The notes beneath the pieces are model-generated. The model made no database searches and had not been told where the DNA came from. It saw nothing but the letters and a program-made list of their open reading frames with translations. The position numbers were made by a program, and so were the translations under genes. From JBHPHA01 sp042569905 (lineage in GTDB: Bacteria; Patescibacteriota; Minisyncoccia; Moranbacterales; UBA9337): 64,000 bases of DNA. Below are positions 42,885 to 50,804 of the stretch, piece by piece (within the stretch, counting starts at the first letter, position 1; every line of letters begins with the position of its first letter). The stretch lies in assembly GCA_042569905.1 (NCBI GenBank), contig JBHPHA010000003.1, positions 6,770 to 70,769 of the forward strand, written 5' to 3'.

Positions 42885-44147
42885 CTAGTGAACAGCACAG
42901 GAAATACAAGGATCATATGCTCTAATAAACCCCCTTAACTTTTGAGTTCTTTCTTTCTCTGACAAATCAATTACTTCTGCTAGATATTTCTTGATATCAT
43001 CTTCCAAATGAGAAAGAGCTTGCGCTGTTGGTGTTATTATATTCACATTTCTCATATAACCTTTACTATCTATATCTACATAATAGTACAGAGTTCCACG
43101 AGGAGCCTCAATAGCCGCACATGCACTTCCTTCCTTCACTTCGTATTCCTTGGTCAAAGCTTTACTTAAGTCAGAATGAGCCAGTTGCCGAAGGATTTTT
43201 GTTGTTTCCTCAATAGCATGAATAATCTCTACCATCTGATAGCTAATATTATGAAAAGGGTTGAAATCTGGAAAAGTATAATTCAATGAATTTAAATATT
43301 TTTCTGCTTTTTTATGAAGCTTATCCTTATTATTATTCACCCTAGCAATAGCTCCTACCATATAGCTCGTCTTTCCGTCTGAATGAACTCTCTTTATTAC
43401 CTCTCTTGGGCGCTGAAGTTCATGAAAGTTTTTTTCAAATAACTTAACAGGAATTTTCAAACCTTTATTTGAAGTAATATCACCATCATACAAAGGATAT
43501 TCTCCATTTTTGTCCAAACAAATATATTCTGTTTCCCTCTCAAAATCAGGTATCTTAATTTTTGAAAAAAATTCTCCTAGCTCACCAGCTGTAACAATAA
43601 TTTCCTCACTCATCTTTATTAATTTTTGTATCTCCTCCTTTGTTGGAACTTTCTTAAAGCCACCGACTTCATTGGTAAGCGGATGAACAACTCTTCCTCC
43701 AACAATCTTCACTATCTCCATTCCATATTCTCTAATTCTGATTGCCTTTTTTGTTTCCTCTGGGTATTTTTCAACTAACTTCAGATCATTTTCAATGTCC
43801 AACAAATCAGCCATTGAAAGAAAAAACAAATGTAACGCGTGAGAATGAATAATCTGAGCCCACTCCAAAAGCCTTCTAAGCTCAATTACCTCCTTTGAAA
43901 CAGTCACATCAAAAGCATTTTCAATAGCCTTAATCGATGTCAGATTGTGAACCACCGGACAAATTCCACATATCCTCTGTGCCACAATGGGCATATCCTT
44001 GTAGTTCCTACCAACCAAAATTCCTTCAATCAACCTTATCCCCTCCTTAACTTCAAGTTTTGCTGATTTCACATCACCCTTAAGAACACTTGCCATGAAG
44101 CCAGTGTGTCCTTCCATTTTGTTGATGTGATTTATTTTTATATTCAT
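42885..44147 (-). CDS. NiFe hydrogenase large (alpha) subunit
   Basis: A 420-residue subunit holding the NiFe site. The L1 motif RICGICPVVH gives two cysteines and the L2 motif DPCISCAVH the other two. It resembles the cytosolic group 3 (sulfhydrogenase alpha/F420-type) class and has no export signal. I start it at the ATG at 44147 because the longer frame overlaps the small-subunit gene. The protein ends exactly at the L2 His, so there is no C-terminal extension to be clipped off by a maturation protease. It is translated after the small subunit. Confidence 0.92.
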   Translation of the reverse strand: MNIKINHINKMEGHTGFMASVLKGDVKSAKLEVKEGIRLIEGILVGRNYKDMPIVAQRICGICPVVHNLTSIKAIENAFDVTVSKEVIELRRLLEWAQIIHSHALHLFFLSMADLLDIENDLKLVEKYPEETKKAIRIREYGMEIVKIVGGRVVHPLTNEVGGFKKVPTKEEIQKLIKMSEEIIVTAGELGEFFSKIKIPDFERETEYICLDKNGEYPLYDGDITSNKGLKIPVKLFEKNFHELQRPREVIKRVHSDGKTSYMVGAIARVNNNKDKLHKKAEKYLNSLNYTFPDFNPFHNISYQMVEIIHAIEETTKILRQLAHSDLSKALTKEYEVKEGSACAAIEAPRGTLYYYVDIDSKGYMRNVNIITPTAQALSHLEDDIKKYLAEVIDLSEKERTQKLRGFIRAYDPCISCAVH

Positions 44148-44169
44148 AATTTTTATTTTGAAAATATAT

Positions 44170-44949
44170 TTACTTTTTTTCCTTTGCCTCCCTCTCTTCA
44201 ATGTCATCTCGAAGCCCATAGATTTCAGTAATATCTTCAAATTCATCATCAGTAATCATACTACTTAATGCTTTTTTCATAGCACCTACATTTCCTTTCG
44301 GACGAAGCCCTCGACAACCTTGACAAGTCATTCTTGCAGTTGGACAAACAGCCTCACATCCTCCTTGAATCATTGGGCCAAAACAAGGTTTTTTATCCAA
44401 AAGCAAACAACGATTTCCCCTAGCTCGACATTCAACACAAACAGGTTGATCTGGAATCTCGGGTTTCTCACCTCTCAAAAGCATTGGGAAATATTTCAAA
44501 AACTCTTCTCCTGTAATTGGGCACCCCGGGAAAGTAAAATCAACTTTCACAAAATTATCCACCTCTTTAATTTCAGGATTTTCAATTCCTTGAATATACT
44601 TATACACATGTTTAATGGTTTCCTTCCCTTCCTGATAGTTCTTGATTTCAGGAATCCCACCCATTGCAGCACAATTTCCAAGAACCACTAAAATCTCACT
44701 TCTTTTTCTGAGTGCTTTTAGTGTCTTGATGTTTTCTTTAGTAACAGGACTTCCTTCAATAATACCTATGTAAAGGTCACCCCCTGGATCTTCTTCGTCC
44801 TCAAAAAGACGAAAATCAACCAAGTCTATTTTTCCCACTAAGTCTAGAAATTTCTCACCCAAATCCAGCAATGCAAATTGACACCCCTCACAGGAAGTCA
44901 GACTCACAATCGCAACCTTTGGTTTTTTACTTGTTTTTTGTTTTGGCAT
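44170..44949 (-). CDS. NiFe hydrogenase small (delta) subunit
   Basis: A 259-residue subunit with the proximal-cluster motif SLTSCEGCQFALLDL, GNCAAMGGIP and FPGCPITGEEF, then a Cys-rich region CVECRARGNRCL ... CFGPMIQGGCEAVCPTARMTCQGCRG for further [4Fe-4S] clusters. It passes electrons from the NiFe site. It matches the delta subunit of group 3b hydrogenases. No Tat signal. The start at 44949 avoids an odd Lys-rich leader. The beta and gamma (NADP/FAD) subunits of a group 3b enzyme are not adjacent, so the electron partner is unknown. Confidence 0.92.
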   Translation of the reverse strand: MPKQKTSKKPKVAIVSLTSCEGCQFALLDLGEKFLDLVGKIDLVDFRLFEDEEDPGGDLYIGIIEGSPVTKENIKTLKALRKRSEILVVLGNCAAMGGIPEIKNYQEGKETIKHVYKYIQGIENPEIKEVDNFVKVDFTFPGCPITGEEFLKYFPMLLRGEKPEIPDQPVCVECRARGNRCLLLDKKPCFGPMIQGGCEAVCPTARMTCQGCRGLRPKGNVGAMKKALSSMITDDEFEDITEIYGLRDDIEEREAKEKK

Positions 44950-45011
44950 AAAAATATATTTAATTTTTTTGATATCTAAATTATATTTTACCACATTTAA
45001 AGATAATTAAA

Positions 45012-45054
45012 AAATAAAAAAAACCACTGGTTAATTTTAACCAGTGGCTATATT
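45012..45054. repeat. Terminator-hairpin direct repeat, copy 1
   Basis: 43 bp around AACCACTGGTTAATTTTAACCAGTGG-type hairpin. Copy 2 (45523-45565) differs at two positions; copy 3 is at 46109-46144. Functions as the terminator of the gene at 45085. Confidence 0.88.
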
Positions 45055-45084
45055 TTATTTCAACTACAAATCTCTGAGGGACTG

Positions 45085-45423
45085 CTAGTGCTTAAGTTTT
45101 TCAAGCAACACTACGCAACGACTATAACTCCCATGATAAGAGCAAAGGTTATAGTCATCGCAACAGCTCTCCAGTGTCTCAATAGCAAACTCTCTTTGTT
45201 CACTTGAAAGTAAGATTGCAGCTTTTTCCCGCACCTCTGTTGCTTTAGTGCTCTTGATGACTTGAATAAGATCCTCGTCAGTCAAAGAATCTTTCAACTC
45301 TTCCAAAATATTAATCTGCAACTCCTCTCTTCTTGCATTTTCTTCAGAAAATGCGTAAAAGATTTTTACCAACAAAAATTGCTTCATTTTTTCACAGCCT
45401 TCACATTTATCACTCTTATTCAC
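45085..45423 (-). CDS. Accessory helical-repeat protein (112 aa)
   Basis: A 112-residue mostly helical protein with CEGC near the start and several later cysteines. SLTDEDLIQVIKSTKATEVREKAAILL resembles repeated units in the two neighbouring proteins (SLTDDELLEIARTS; LSPEEVGNALCC), so the three may share an alpha-solenoid repeat. Starts with GTG after an SD of GGGGGG. Promoter at 45496-45524. No function assigned. Confidence 0.7.
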   Translation of the reverse strand: MNKSDKCEGCEKMKQFLLVKIFYAFSEENARREELQINILEELKDSLTDEDLIQVIKSTKATEVREKAAILLSSEQREFAIETLESCCDDYNLCSYHGSYSRCVVLLEKLKH

Positions 45424-45495
45424 AATACAATCCCCCCTTTAGAGACTATCGGCAATTCTATTCGTCATTACCCTTTAACTATCAAATAACACTAG

Positions 45496-45524
45496 ATATT
45501 ACCATTTTCTCATGACTATGTCAA
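45496..45524 (-). promoter_or_regulatory. Promoter of the gene at 45085
   Basis: TTGACA (45519-45524), 17-nt spacer, TAATAT (45496-45501). The -35 touches repeat copy 2. Confidence 0.8.
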
Positions 45525-45565
45525 ATAAAAAAAACCACCGGTTAATTTTAACTAGTGGCTATATT
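45523..45565. repeat. Terminator-hairpin direct repeat, copy 2
   Basis: See copy 1. It serves as terminator of the gene at 45588 and abuts the promoter of the gene at 45085. Confidence 0.88.
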
Positions 45566-45587
45566 CATCAAATAGCTTTTTTGTTAT

Positions 45588-46004
45588 TTACTCCCAAACA
45601 ACAGTCGCGTTCATACGGCACAACTCATCCAGTTTTTTCGCATAAATCTCTGCATTATGACTCATGTCCTGATCAAGAAAATGATCAATTGCTTGTTCCA
45701 AGATTTTTTTCTGTAGCGCGTAATACTGCGCCACGTCAAGAGGTATCACGACATCCGCACTTTCTATTGGATCAACATTTTTCAAGGCATTCTCAATTTC
45801 ATCTGGCGATACCTCATAGTTGAGACTGTGGGCATCCCCACAGAATTGAGCCATCTTACTCGGACTCGTGCAACAAAGAGCATTTCCAACTTCCTCCGGA
45901 GACAATATTCTTCCGATTTTAACTGCACGTTCGTGAGCCTCATAAATTCTTCCCTCACACACATAGTGACTAATTAATTTTTCAGTTCCGGGATTCAAAT
46001 TCAT
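45588..46004 (-). CDS. Accessory helical-repeat protein (138 aa)
   Basis: A 138-residue helical protein with two units of the form (L/V)SP-(D/E)-E-(V/I)-x-NAL (ILSPEEVGNALCC and EVSPDEIENALKNV), related in pattern to the proteins on each side. No catalytic motif, signal or membrane segment. SD CAGGAGG precedes the ATG. It is a single-gene module between repeat copies 2 and 3. Confidence 0.72.
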   Translation of the reverse strand: MNLNPGTEKLISHYVCEGRIYEAHERAVKIGRILSPEEVGNALCCTSPSKMAQFCGDAHSLNYEVSPDEIENALKNVDPIESADVVIPLDVAQYYALQKKILEQAIDHFLDQDMSHNAEIYAKKLDELCRMNATVVWE

Positions 46005-46072
46005 CTTATTTCCTCCTGCCTAATAATTTTACTTGTTTTCTACACTATTAGCTATTTATTAAATAACACCTA

Positions 46073-46101
46073 ATTCTAGCACCTTTTTATTAATTTGTCA
46101 A
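46073..46101 (-). promoter_or_regulatory. Promoter of the gene at 45588
   Basis: TTGACA (46096-46101), 17-nt spacer, TAGAAT (46073-46078) on the minus strand. Confidence 0.8.
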
Positions 46102-46108
46102 CCTTTGT

Positions 46109-46144
46109 AAATAAAAAACCACCGGTTAATTTTAACCAGTGGCT
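46109..46144. repeat. Terminator-hairpin direct repeat, copy 3
   Basis: AACCACCGG-type hairpin matching copies 1 and 2, two bases shorter in the A run. Confidence 0.85.
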
Positions 46145-46211
46145 AGTATTTTCAGTAACAACCGCACGACAAGCTGTCTTATGACTAGATTAATAGTTCT
46201 TGCACTCTTCT

Positions 46212-46828
46212 TTAGTTATGATTCTCAAAAAAGTTCCTTATTGAACTCCATGCACCACTAGAACGTTTCTTCGAAAAACGCTCTTTCGCATCATCTTCAA
46301 GTCTTCTTAATTGCGCATCTCTTTGCTCAACACCAAGTTTCAGCTTTTGAATTTGCGTAACTTTAATTTTAGCTTCCTCATCACTATTCACCACCACCTT
46401 CTCTAATGCTGCAACAACTAGATTGATGCAGCTCTTCTCAGTAGCGTCTTTTGCTATTTCAAACAATTTCTCATTGTTATTTTTTTCACTTAACTCGCCT
46501 ATTGCTTCTCTGGATATATGCGGATTAAGCCACTTCAAGGAAGTTCTAGCTATTTCAAGCAATTCATCATCAGTGAGCGACCTGTTTACCTTACCTGCCA
46601 ATACTTTTGCTCTGAGTAGGTCCCCTGTCTTAATACACGTGTCCAACGCAAACATATCCTTAATTGACATCAGCACATTCTCAATTAAATCATCATCAGA
46701 TGCTGAACCAACAGTTCTCTTCAACTCCTCTAGACTTATTGAATCAATAACTTCCTCCAGCACACTCTTTTTTTCCACAATTCTTCTCTTTCATAATCCA
46801 GCTCTTCAATACTCTTTGAACTTGTCAC
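46212..46828 (-). CDS. Accessory helical-repeat protein, reading frame shifted at A7
   Basis: The open frame 46212-46778 (188 residues) starts at a GTG with no SD. A perfect SD (GGGAGG) and another GTG lie upstream at 46828, opening a frame that reads SSKSIEELDYEREELWKK and meets the main frame at a run of seven A (T on the plus strand, 46768-46774). One more A, or a -1 shift on A-AAA-AAG, would fuse them into a coherent coiled-coil start. The main part has SLTDDELLEIARTS-type repeats like its neighbours and a basic C-terminal tail. Either an assembly indel, a real mutation or programmed frameshifting. Confidence 0.65.
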
Positions 46829-46914
46829 AATTCAACCTCCCTTTCTTAGTATTAATATCAGACTCGATTACAGACTACTTCTTGTGTTATTATTAATTTA
46901 TTAAACAACGATTA

Positions 46915-46943
46915 ATTATAGTACTTTTTAATAATTTTGTCAA
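46915..46943 (-). promoter_or_regulatory. Promoter of the gene at 46212
   Basis: TTGACA (46938-46943), 17-nt spacer, TATAAT (46915-46920): full consensus. It overlaps the 5' region of the divergent hypF-like gene. Confidence 0.85.
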
Positions 46944-46957
46944 AACATAAAATCAAA

Positions 46958-48079
46958 ATGAATCGATACTCAACTTATTTCAATAGAAAAGAAACGATAC
47001 TTGCTCTTGGTGCAGAATCAGCGGGTAATTTTTCGATTTTCCATAACAACAACGTTTATCATTCTTCTGACTTTGGTGATTTGCAAATTGAAGAGAATTT
47101 TCAAAAATTCAAAGATTCGATCACGGAATTCATTCAAGAAAACAATATTCAACCTGAGATAATCTTAACTGATCTTCACCCGTCCTACGTAACGACGGAG
47201 CTAGGACAAGAACTTTCTCAAAAGTTTGATGCAGAGCATATTCAAATTCAACACCATCACGCCCATGCATTTGCTTCAATCGGAGACTTTCTTATTCACG
47301 ACAAAACATCCCAATTGCCAAAAAAAATTACCGTAGTCACAATGGACGGAACTGGATTCGGATTGGATGAGAAAATCTGGGGAGGAGAAATTTTCAACAT
47401 AAGCACTGCGTCTAAAAATATCAAAAGAATTGGATATCTAGAAAATCAAATTCTTCTTGGAAGTGAACTGGCAATCAGAGAGCCCGCTCGAATACTCATC
47501 AGTATTCTTTCGAAATTCCTCCCTAAGGACAAAACCTTTGAGTTCATCAAGAATTACTACAATCAAAATCAATTTGAACTACTTCACAGCCAACTTCAGC
47601 AAAACTTTAATTGCCAAGAAACTTCCAGCACTGGAAGAATTTTAGATGCCGTTTCACTTCTACTCGGATTTTCTCAAAACTCTAGGGATTTCAAACATGC
47701 TCCCATTAAAAACTTAGAAACCAATTCAACTATTCCCTACTCAAACATTAAGCCAGAAATTATTCAAGAGAATGATCTTTTTATTCTAAAAACAACCCCG
47801 CTTTTTGAGTATCTCGTGAAAAATATAAACAAAGATCAGAAACGTCTCGCGGCCACTGCTCAGCAGTATCTAGCTGAAGGATTTTATGAAATAATCAACA
47901 AAACTGAATCACAAAACTCAACTCAAAAAACCCAACTCTTTATCAGTGGTGGAGTCGCTAATAGTAAAATAATCTCTGACTATTTTCATTCAAAAAAATC
48001 TTGGAAAAATAAAAAAGTCCCACGCGGTGACGCAGGACTGAGTCTTGGGCAAATTTTTTGCCATTTATTTAAGCACTGA
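46958..48079 (+). CDS. hypF: HypF carbamoyltransferase (Kae1-like) domain protein, stand-alone
   Basis: This 373-residue protein equals only the C-terminal third of HypF. It has the metal-binding HHHAHAFASI, TMDGTGFGLDEKIWGGEIF, STGRILDAVSLLLGF, FISGGVANSKII and PRGDAGLSLGQ of the carbamoyl-transfer module. The acylphosphatase, zinc-finger and YrdC modules of full HypF are absent. HypF supplies the cyanide ligands of NiFe hydrogenase; the missing steps might be done by another protein. I use the ATG at 46958, since the upstream TTG lies in a divergent promoter. Its last 60 bp are duplicated at 49668. Confidence 0.85.
   Translation: MNRYSTYFNRKETILALGAESAGNFSIFHNNNVYHSSDFGDLQIEENFQKFKDSITEFIQENNIQPEIILTDLHPSYVTTELGQELSQKFDAEHIQIQHHHAHAFASIGDFLIHDKTSQLPKKITVVTMDGTGFGLDEKIWGGEIFNISTASKNIKRIGYLENQILLGSELAIREPARILISILSKFLPKDKTFEFIKNYYNQNQFELLHSQLQQNFNCQETSSTGRILDAVSLLLGFSQNSRDFKHAPIKNLETNSTIPYSNIKPEIIQENDLFILKTTPLFEYLVKNINKDQKRLAATAQQYLAEGFYEIINKTESQNSTQKTQLFISGGVANSKIISDYFHSKKSWKNKKVPRGDAGLSLGQIFCHLFKH
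48007..48066. repeat. 60-bp direct repeat at the hypF 3' end (attL-like)
   Basis: Exact match to 49668-49727. This copy is the coding 3' end of the hypF-like gene (KKVPRGDAGLSLGQIFCHL). Confidence 0.95.
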
Positions 48080-48117
48080 TTATCCGACTTAAAAAACTCG
48101 TAAAATATACAAAAAAA

Positions 48118-48147
48118 CTCACTACACATTTATTGTGTAGTGAGTAA
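48118..48147 (-). terminator. Terminator of the 49534-48162 operon
   Basis: ACTCACTACACA / TGTGTAGTGAGT perfect stem between convergent genes. Confidence 0.85.
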
Positions 48148-48161
48148 ACTTAAGAATACTT

Positions 48162-48929
48162 TTACCAAGAAGTAATTATTTCCTTCATCTTTGCGACGTC
48201 AAACCTGAAATCAATACTGCCCAAACTAATCAAGTTAGCTGCACAGGTCTCAAACGGTAACATGTAAATCATGCACTCGTGCGGCCAATTACTAAGGGAA
48301 TTGTACCATCCCCCTTCCTGGCTCATAATGTCTTTCACACCGCAGTGACGATCAGCCACAAGAAGCAATTCCGGATCGCTAGCATATGGCAATGCTTCGT
48401 CAAGTGTTCCTACGACTTGAATCCGAGCCTCAGGAAAAAGATCTTGCAAATGATTCGATACCCAAATAGATCGCTCCTCTGTAGGAATTCTTCGGCAGTT
48501 ATCAGATCCAGCATAATGATGATCAGAAATACACTCCTGAACCACAATCACCTTTTTCAGATTCCGCCCATTAACAACTTGTAGAGCAAACCAGACAAGA
48601 TTATCTACCGAGGTAGAATTACAGAACCCCTCTTCAATCTGTCTAGAAAAAATATAGTCTAACCCGCAAAATGAACGCTTGAAGCGATCTTTCCATTTGT
48701 CAGATAGAGTCGGCTTATAAGCAATACCGCGACATGTTTCGTCACTAACCAGCAAATACGCCCCTTTAGACTTTGCATCTTCAGCCGCCTCAATAGCCTC
48801 TTCAGCTATTGATTCATACGAAACACCAGCAGGAACAACAAATGTCCCCACCACATCAAAATCCTCCATTATTCTCGGGATATATTCTTGAAATAGTTCA
48901 TTGTTACGATAGATCAGAAAAATTTTCAT
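48162..48929 (-). CDS. Accessory protein of unknown function (255 aa)
   Basis: A soluble alpha/beta protein starting MKIFLIYRNNELFQ at 48929, chosen because SD AAGGA precedes it. It has several strand-helix units suggesting a Rossmann-like fold, and conserved-looking clusters SDHHYAG, VADRHCG and PHECM. No known catalytic signature. It is the second gene of a two-gene operon that sits between the two hypF 60-bp repeats, hence probably part of an inserted unit. Confidence 0.72.
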   Translation of the reverse strand: MKIFLIYRNNELFQEYIPRIMEDFDVVGTFVVPAGVSYESIAEEAIEAAEDAKSKGAYLLVSDETCRGIAYKPTLSDKWKDRFKRSFCGLDYIFSRQIEEGFCNSTSVDNLVWFALQVVNGRNLKKVIVVQECISDHHYAGSDNCRRIPTEERSIWVSNHLQDLFPEARIQVVGTLDEALPYASDPELLLVADRHCGVKDIMSQEGGWYNSLSNWPHECMIYMLPFETCAANLISLGSIDFRFDVAKMKEIITSW

Positions 48930-48958
48930 GTCAATTCCTTTTAGTTTTTGGTTTATTT

Positions 48959-49534
48959 CTAATTGCAATTTCGTGATGCTCGTCCGAGTTCAAATGCCTC
49001 CGCAGCAACGGCGCATACAGTATCGCGTATTGGATCAAGATACATCATCTGTCGTAAGGTCGCCAACCCGGCAACCGCATCCTCGTCTGCAAATGCACCA
49101 CCATGCTGAATAATCAGCTCTGGAGTAATCCTTACAAGACCGACGACAACTTCTTCTCCACCCAATTCCACAATCCACTGTTGTGCTTCAGATACGGATT
49201 CACACTCGGTGTGTACAACTGTAGTCACTTTTCCATCAACAAAAGCAAGTGCTAGTGCGTCAGGAATGCGCTCCACAATTGTCTTTCTATCGGGAAAAGT
49301 TTTCCCAATAGAAACATCGATGGCTCTCAAAACCTGTTCCTGTTCAGTCCCGAAAGACCGAACCCTAAAAGTTACATCGACACCAGGTCTGGTCAACATT
49401 GTTCCAGGATGCAATGAAGCAACTAAGAATTTTTGACCATTGTGTTGACTGTCTTGATCTTTAACCTTAACAGTCCATAACAACTCATTTGCTACCTTGT
49501 CGTAACCCACGACAAACCCTTGGATTCGCTTCAT
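48959..49534 (-). CDS. Accessory protein of unknown function (191 aa)
   Basis: A 191-residue soluble protein, less AT-rich than its neighbours by eye. The first half is likely beta-rich (FVVGYDKVANELLWTVKVK, VDVTFRVRSFG) and the second half helical. No motif recognised. SD CGGAGG before the ATG, promoter at 49628-49656. It is the first gene of the operon enclosed by the hypF-end repeats. Confidence 0.72.
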   Translation of the reverse strand: MKRIQGFVVGYDKVANELLWTVKVKDQDSQHNGQKFLVASLHPGTMLTRPGVDVTFRVRSFGTEQEQVLRAIDVSIGKTFPDRKTIVERIPDALALAFVDGKVTTVVHTECESVSEAQQWIVELGGEEVVVGLVRITPELIIQHGGAFADEDAVAGLATLRQMMYLDPIRDTVCAVAAEAFELGRASRNCN

Positions 49535-49627
49535 AACCGAACCTCCGTATTTATGACCACAGCCTGTGATCTTTTGTAAAATAACCTATATTCTATTTCA
49601 CTTTTTTAAAAAACTAACTAACATTAA

Positions 49628-49656
49628 ATTTTAGTACAAAGATAGTCTTTTGTCAA
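49628..49656 (-). promoter_or_regulatory. Promoter of the 49534-48162 operon
   Basis: TTGACA (49651-49656), 17-nt spacer, TAAAAT (49628-49633). The hypF-end repeat begins 12 bp upstream of its -35. Confidence 0.8.
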
Positions 49657-49667
49657 TAGATCTAAGG

Positions 49668-49727
49668 AAATAAAAAAGTCCCACGCGGTGACGCAGGACT
49701 GAGTCTTGGGCAAATTTTTTGCCATTT
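49668..49727. repeat. 60-bp copy of the hypF 3' end (attR-like)
   Basis: Exact repeat of 48007-48066, here without the rest of the gene. A pseudogene fragment left by insertion or duplication. Confidence 0.95.
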
Positions 49728-49742
49728 GTTTTTCAATTAAAA

Positions 49743-49772
49743 AAACGTCGAGCAATTACTGCCTGACGTTTT
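49743..49772 (-). terminator. Terminator of the gene at 49793
   Basis: AAACGTC / GACGTTT stem and following T residues on the minus strand. Confidence 0.7.
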
Positions 49773-49792
49773 GAACTCTTTTTAATAAAAAT

Positions 49793-50656
49793 CTATTTTT
49801 TAGATCTTTCTTCAACAACACCACTGGGAATACGTTCTTTCCTACTCAATCTTCTACGCTTCATATACTTTGTGAAATCGATACTCATCACTACTCCTAA
49901 AAAGGATGCCCAGTAAACCAATGAAGTGATTCCAATAAATGCGCTGTAATTATTAAACAAGTTCGTCTCACCAAAGAAACTTACTGGCAGAAACGCACTA
50001 GCTGCAAACATTGCAAATAATATCATCACTCCTTTGAAAAATTTCATATCACTTAATACACACGTACTGATAGCTAGACTCAAAAAAACTATAACAGAAA
50101 TAGCTGCTGGATAAAAACTCACATTCAGCACTTCCACGATGAGATTAACTAAAGGAAAAGAAACAAATAATGTCTGACATATCCCAGCATTGATAAGACT
50201 CTTTTTGGGAAAGACCAGATAGCCAAAACTCATTTCAGCAAGAAGTGCTATAAAGAATGCTATTGCCATAATCTGAATAATCAGAAATTCAACACCTATT
50301 TCACTTTCTTCAAATGACACTTCATTGCCCTGAATGTAAAAGTTTTTTTCTTCCTGAGAAAAGTGAACAGGAATCTTTGTCACTCTCAAATAACTCCTTG
50401 GGGCAATATCTAGAAAGTCGTGCCAAACCAATTCCCTGGTTTCAGAAATATAAGGATTTTCAGCTTCTCCCAACGTCATCTTCCTAGCAATCTCCGCCTC
50501 AGTAATTAAATGATTAGGATAATTCGCCCTCCACTGCAAATGCACACCATAAAAACTAACGGCACCCTCATCCACCTCAACAATGTACTCCTTAGCAGCA
50601 TTCGCAGGGCCAGAAAACAAATACAAAGCCAACATCAATACAAAAATAAATCGCAT
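49793..50656 (-). CDS. Accessory membrane protein, signal peptide plus polytopic domain (family A, intact copy)
   Basis: A 287-residue protein: signal peptide (1-21), an extracytoplasmic domain (about 22-120), then about five or six transmembrane helices (125-265) and a basic tail. The outer domain aligns with that of the broken gene at 58276 (YPNHLITEAEIARKMTLGE with FPTGLVSGETAIKMVMGD; VTKIPVHFSQEEKNFYIQG with VKKVIPVYYDKERKKFYPG), so the two are paralogues. I know no described family with this build. SD AGGAGG; promoter at 50714-50742. Confidence 0.8.
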   Translation of the reverse strand: MRFIFVLMLALYLFSGPANAAKEYIVEVDEGAVSFYGVHLQWRANYPNHLITEAEIARKMTLGEAENPYISETRELVWHDFLDIAPRSYLRVTKIPVHFSQEEKNFYIQGNEVSFEESEIGVEFLIIQIMAIAFFIALLAEMSFGYLVFPKKSLINAGICQTLFVSFPLVNLIVEVLNVSFYPAAISVIVFLSLAISTCVLSDMKFFKGVMILFAMFAASAFLPVSFFGETNLFNNYSAFIGITSLVYWASFLGVVMSIDFTKYMKRRRLSRKERIPSGVVEERSKK

Positions 50657-50713
50657 AACTATCCTCCTGTTTTGTGGTTTTTATTTTATTTTCAAACAAC
50701 TTATGAACTGTTT

Positions 50714-50742
50714 AATATATCAAAAATAATATATACCGTCAA
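50714..50742 (-). promoter_or_regulatory. Promoter of the gene at 49793
   Basis: TTGACG (50737-50742), 17-nt spacer, TATATT (50714-50719) on the minus strand. Confidence 0.75.
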
Positions 50743-50754
50743 TGCTAAAATAAA

Positions 50755-50784
50755 AAATGCCAGACAATTATTCTTGTCTGGCAT
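50755..50784 (-). terminator. Terminator of the gene at 50805
   Basis: AATGCCAGACAA / TTGTCTGGCATT perfect stem with T run on the minus strand. Confidence 0.88.
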
Positions 50785-50804
50785 TATAACCTACCTCAAA
50801 ACAC

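Noticed and set aside
46937..46957. TTG start of the hypF-like gene at 46937
   Set aside because: These bases form the -35 of the divergent module promoter; the ATG at 46958 is the better start.
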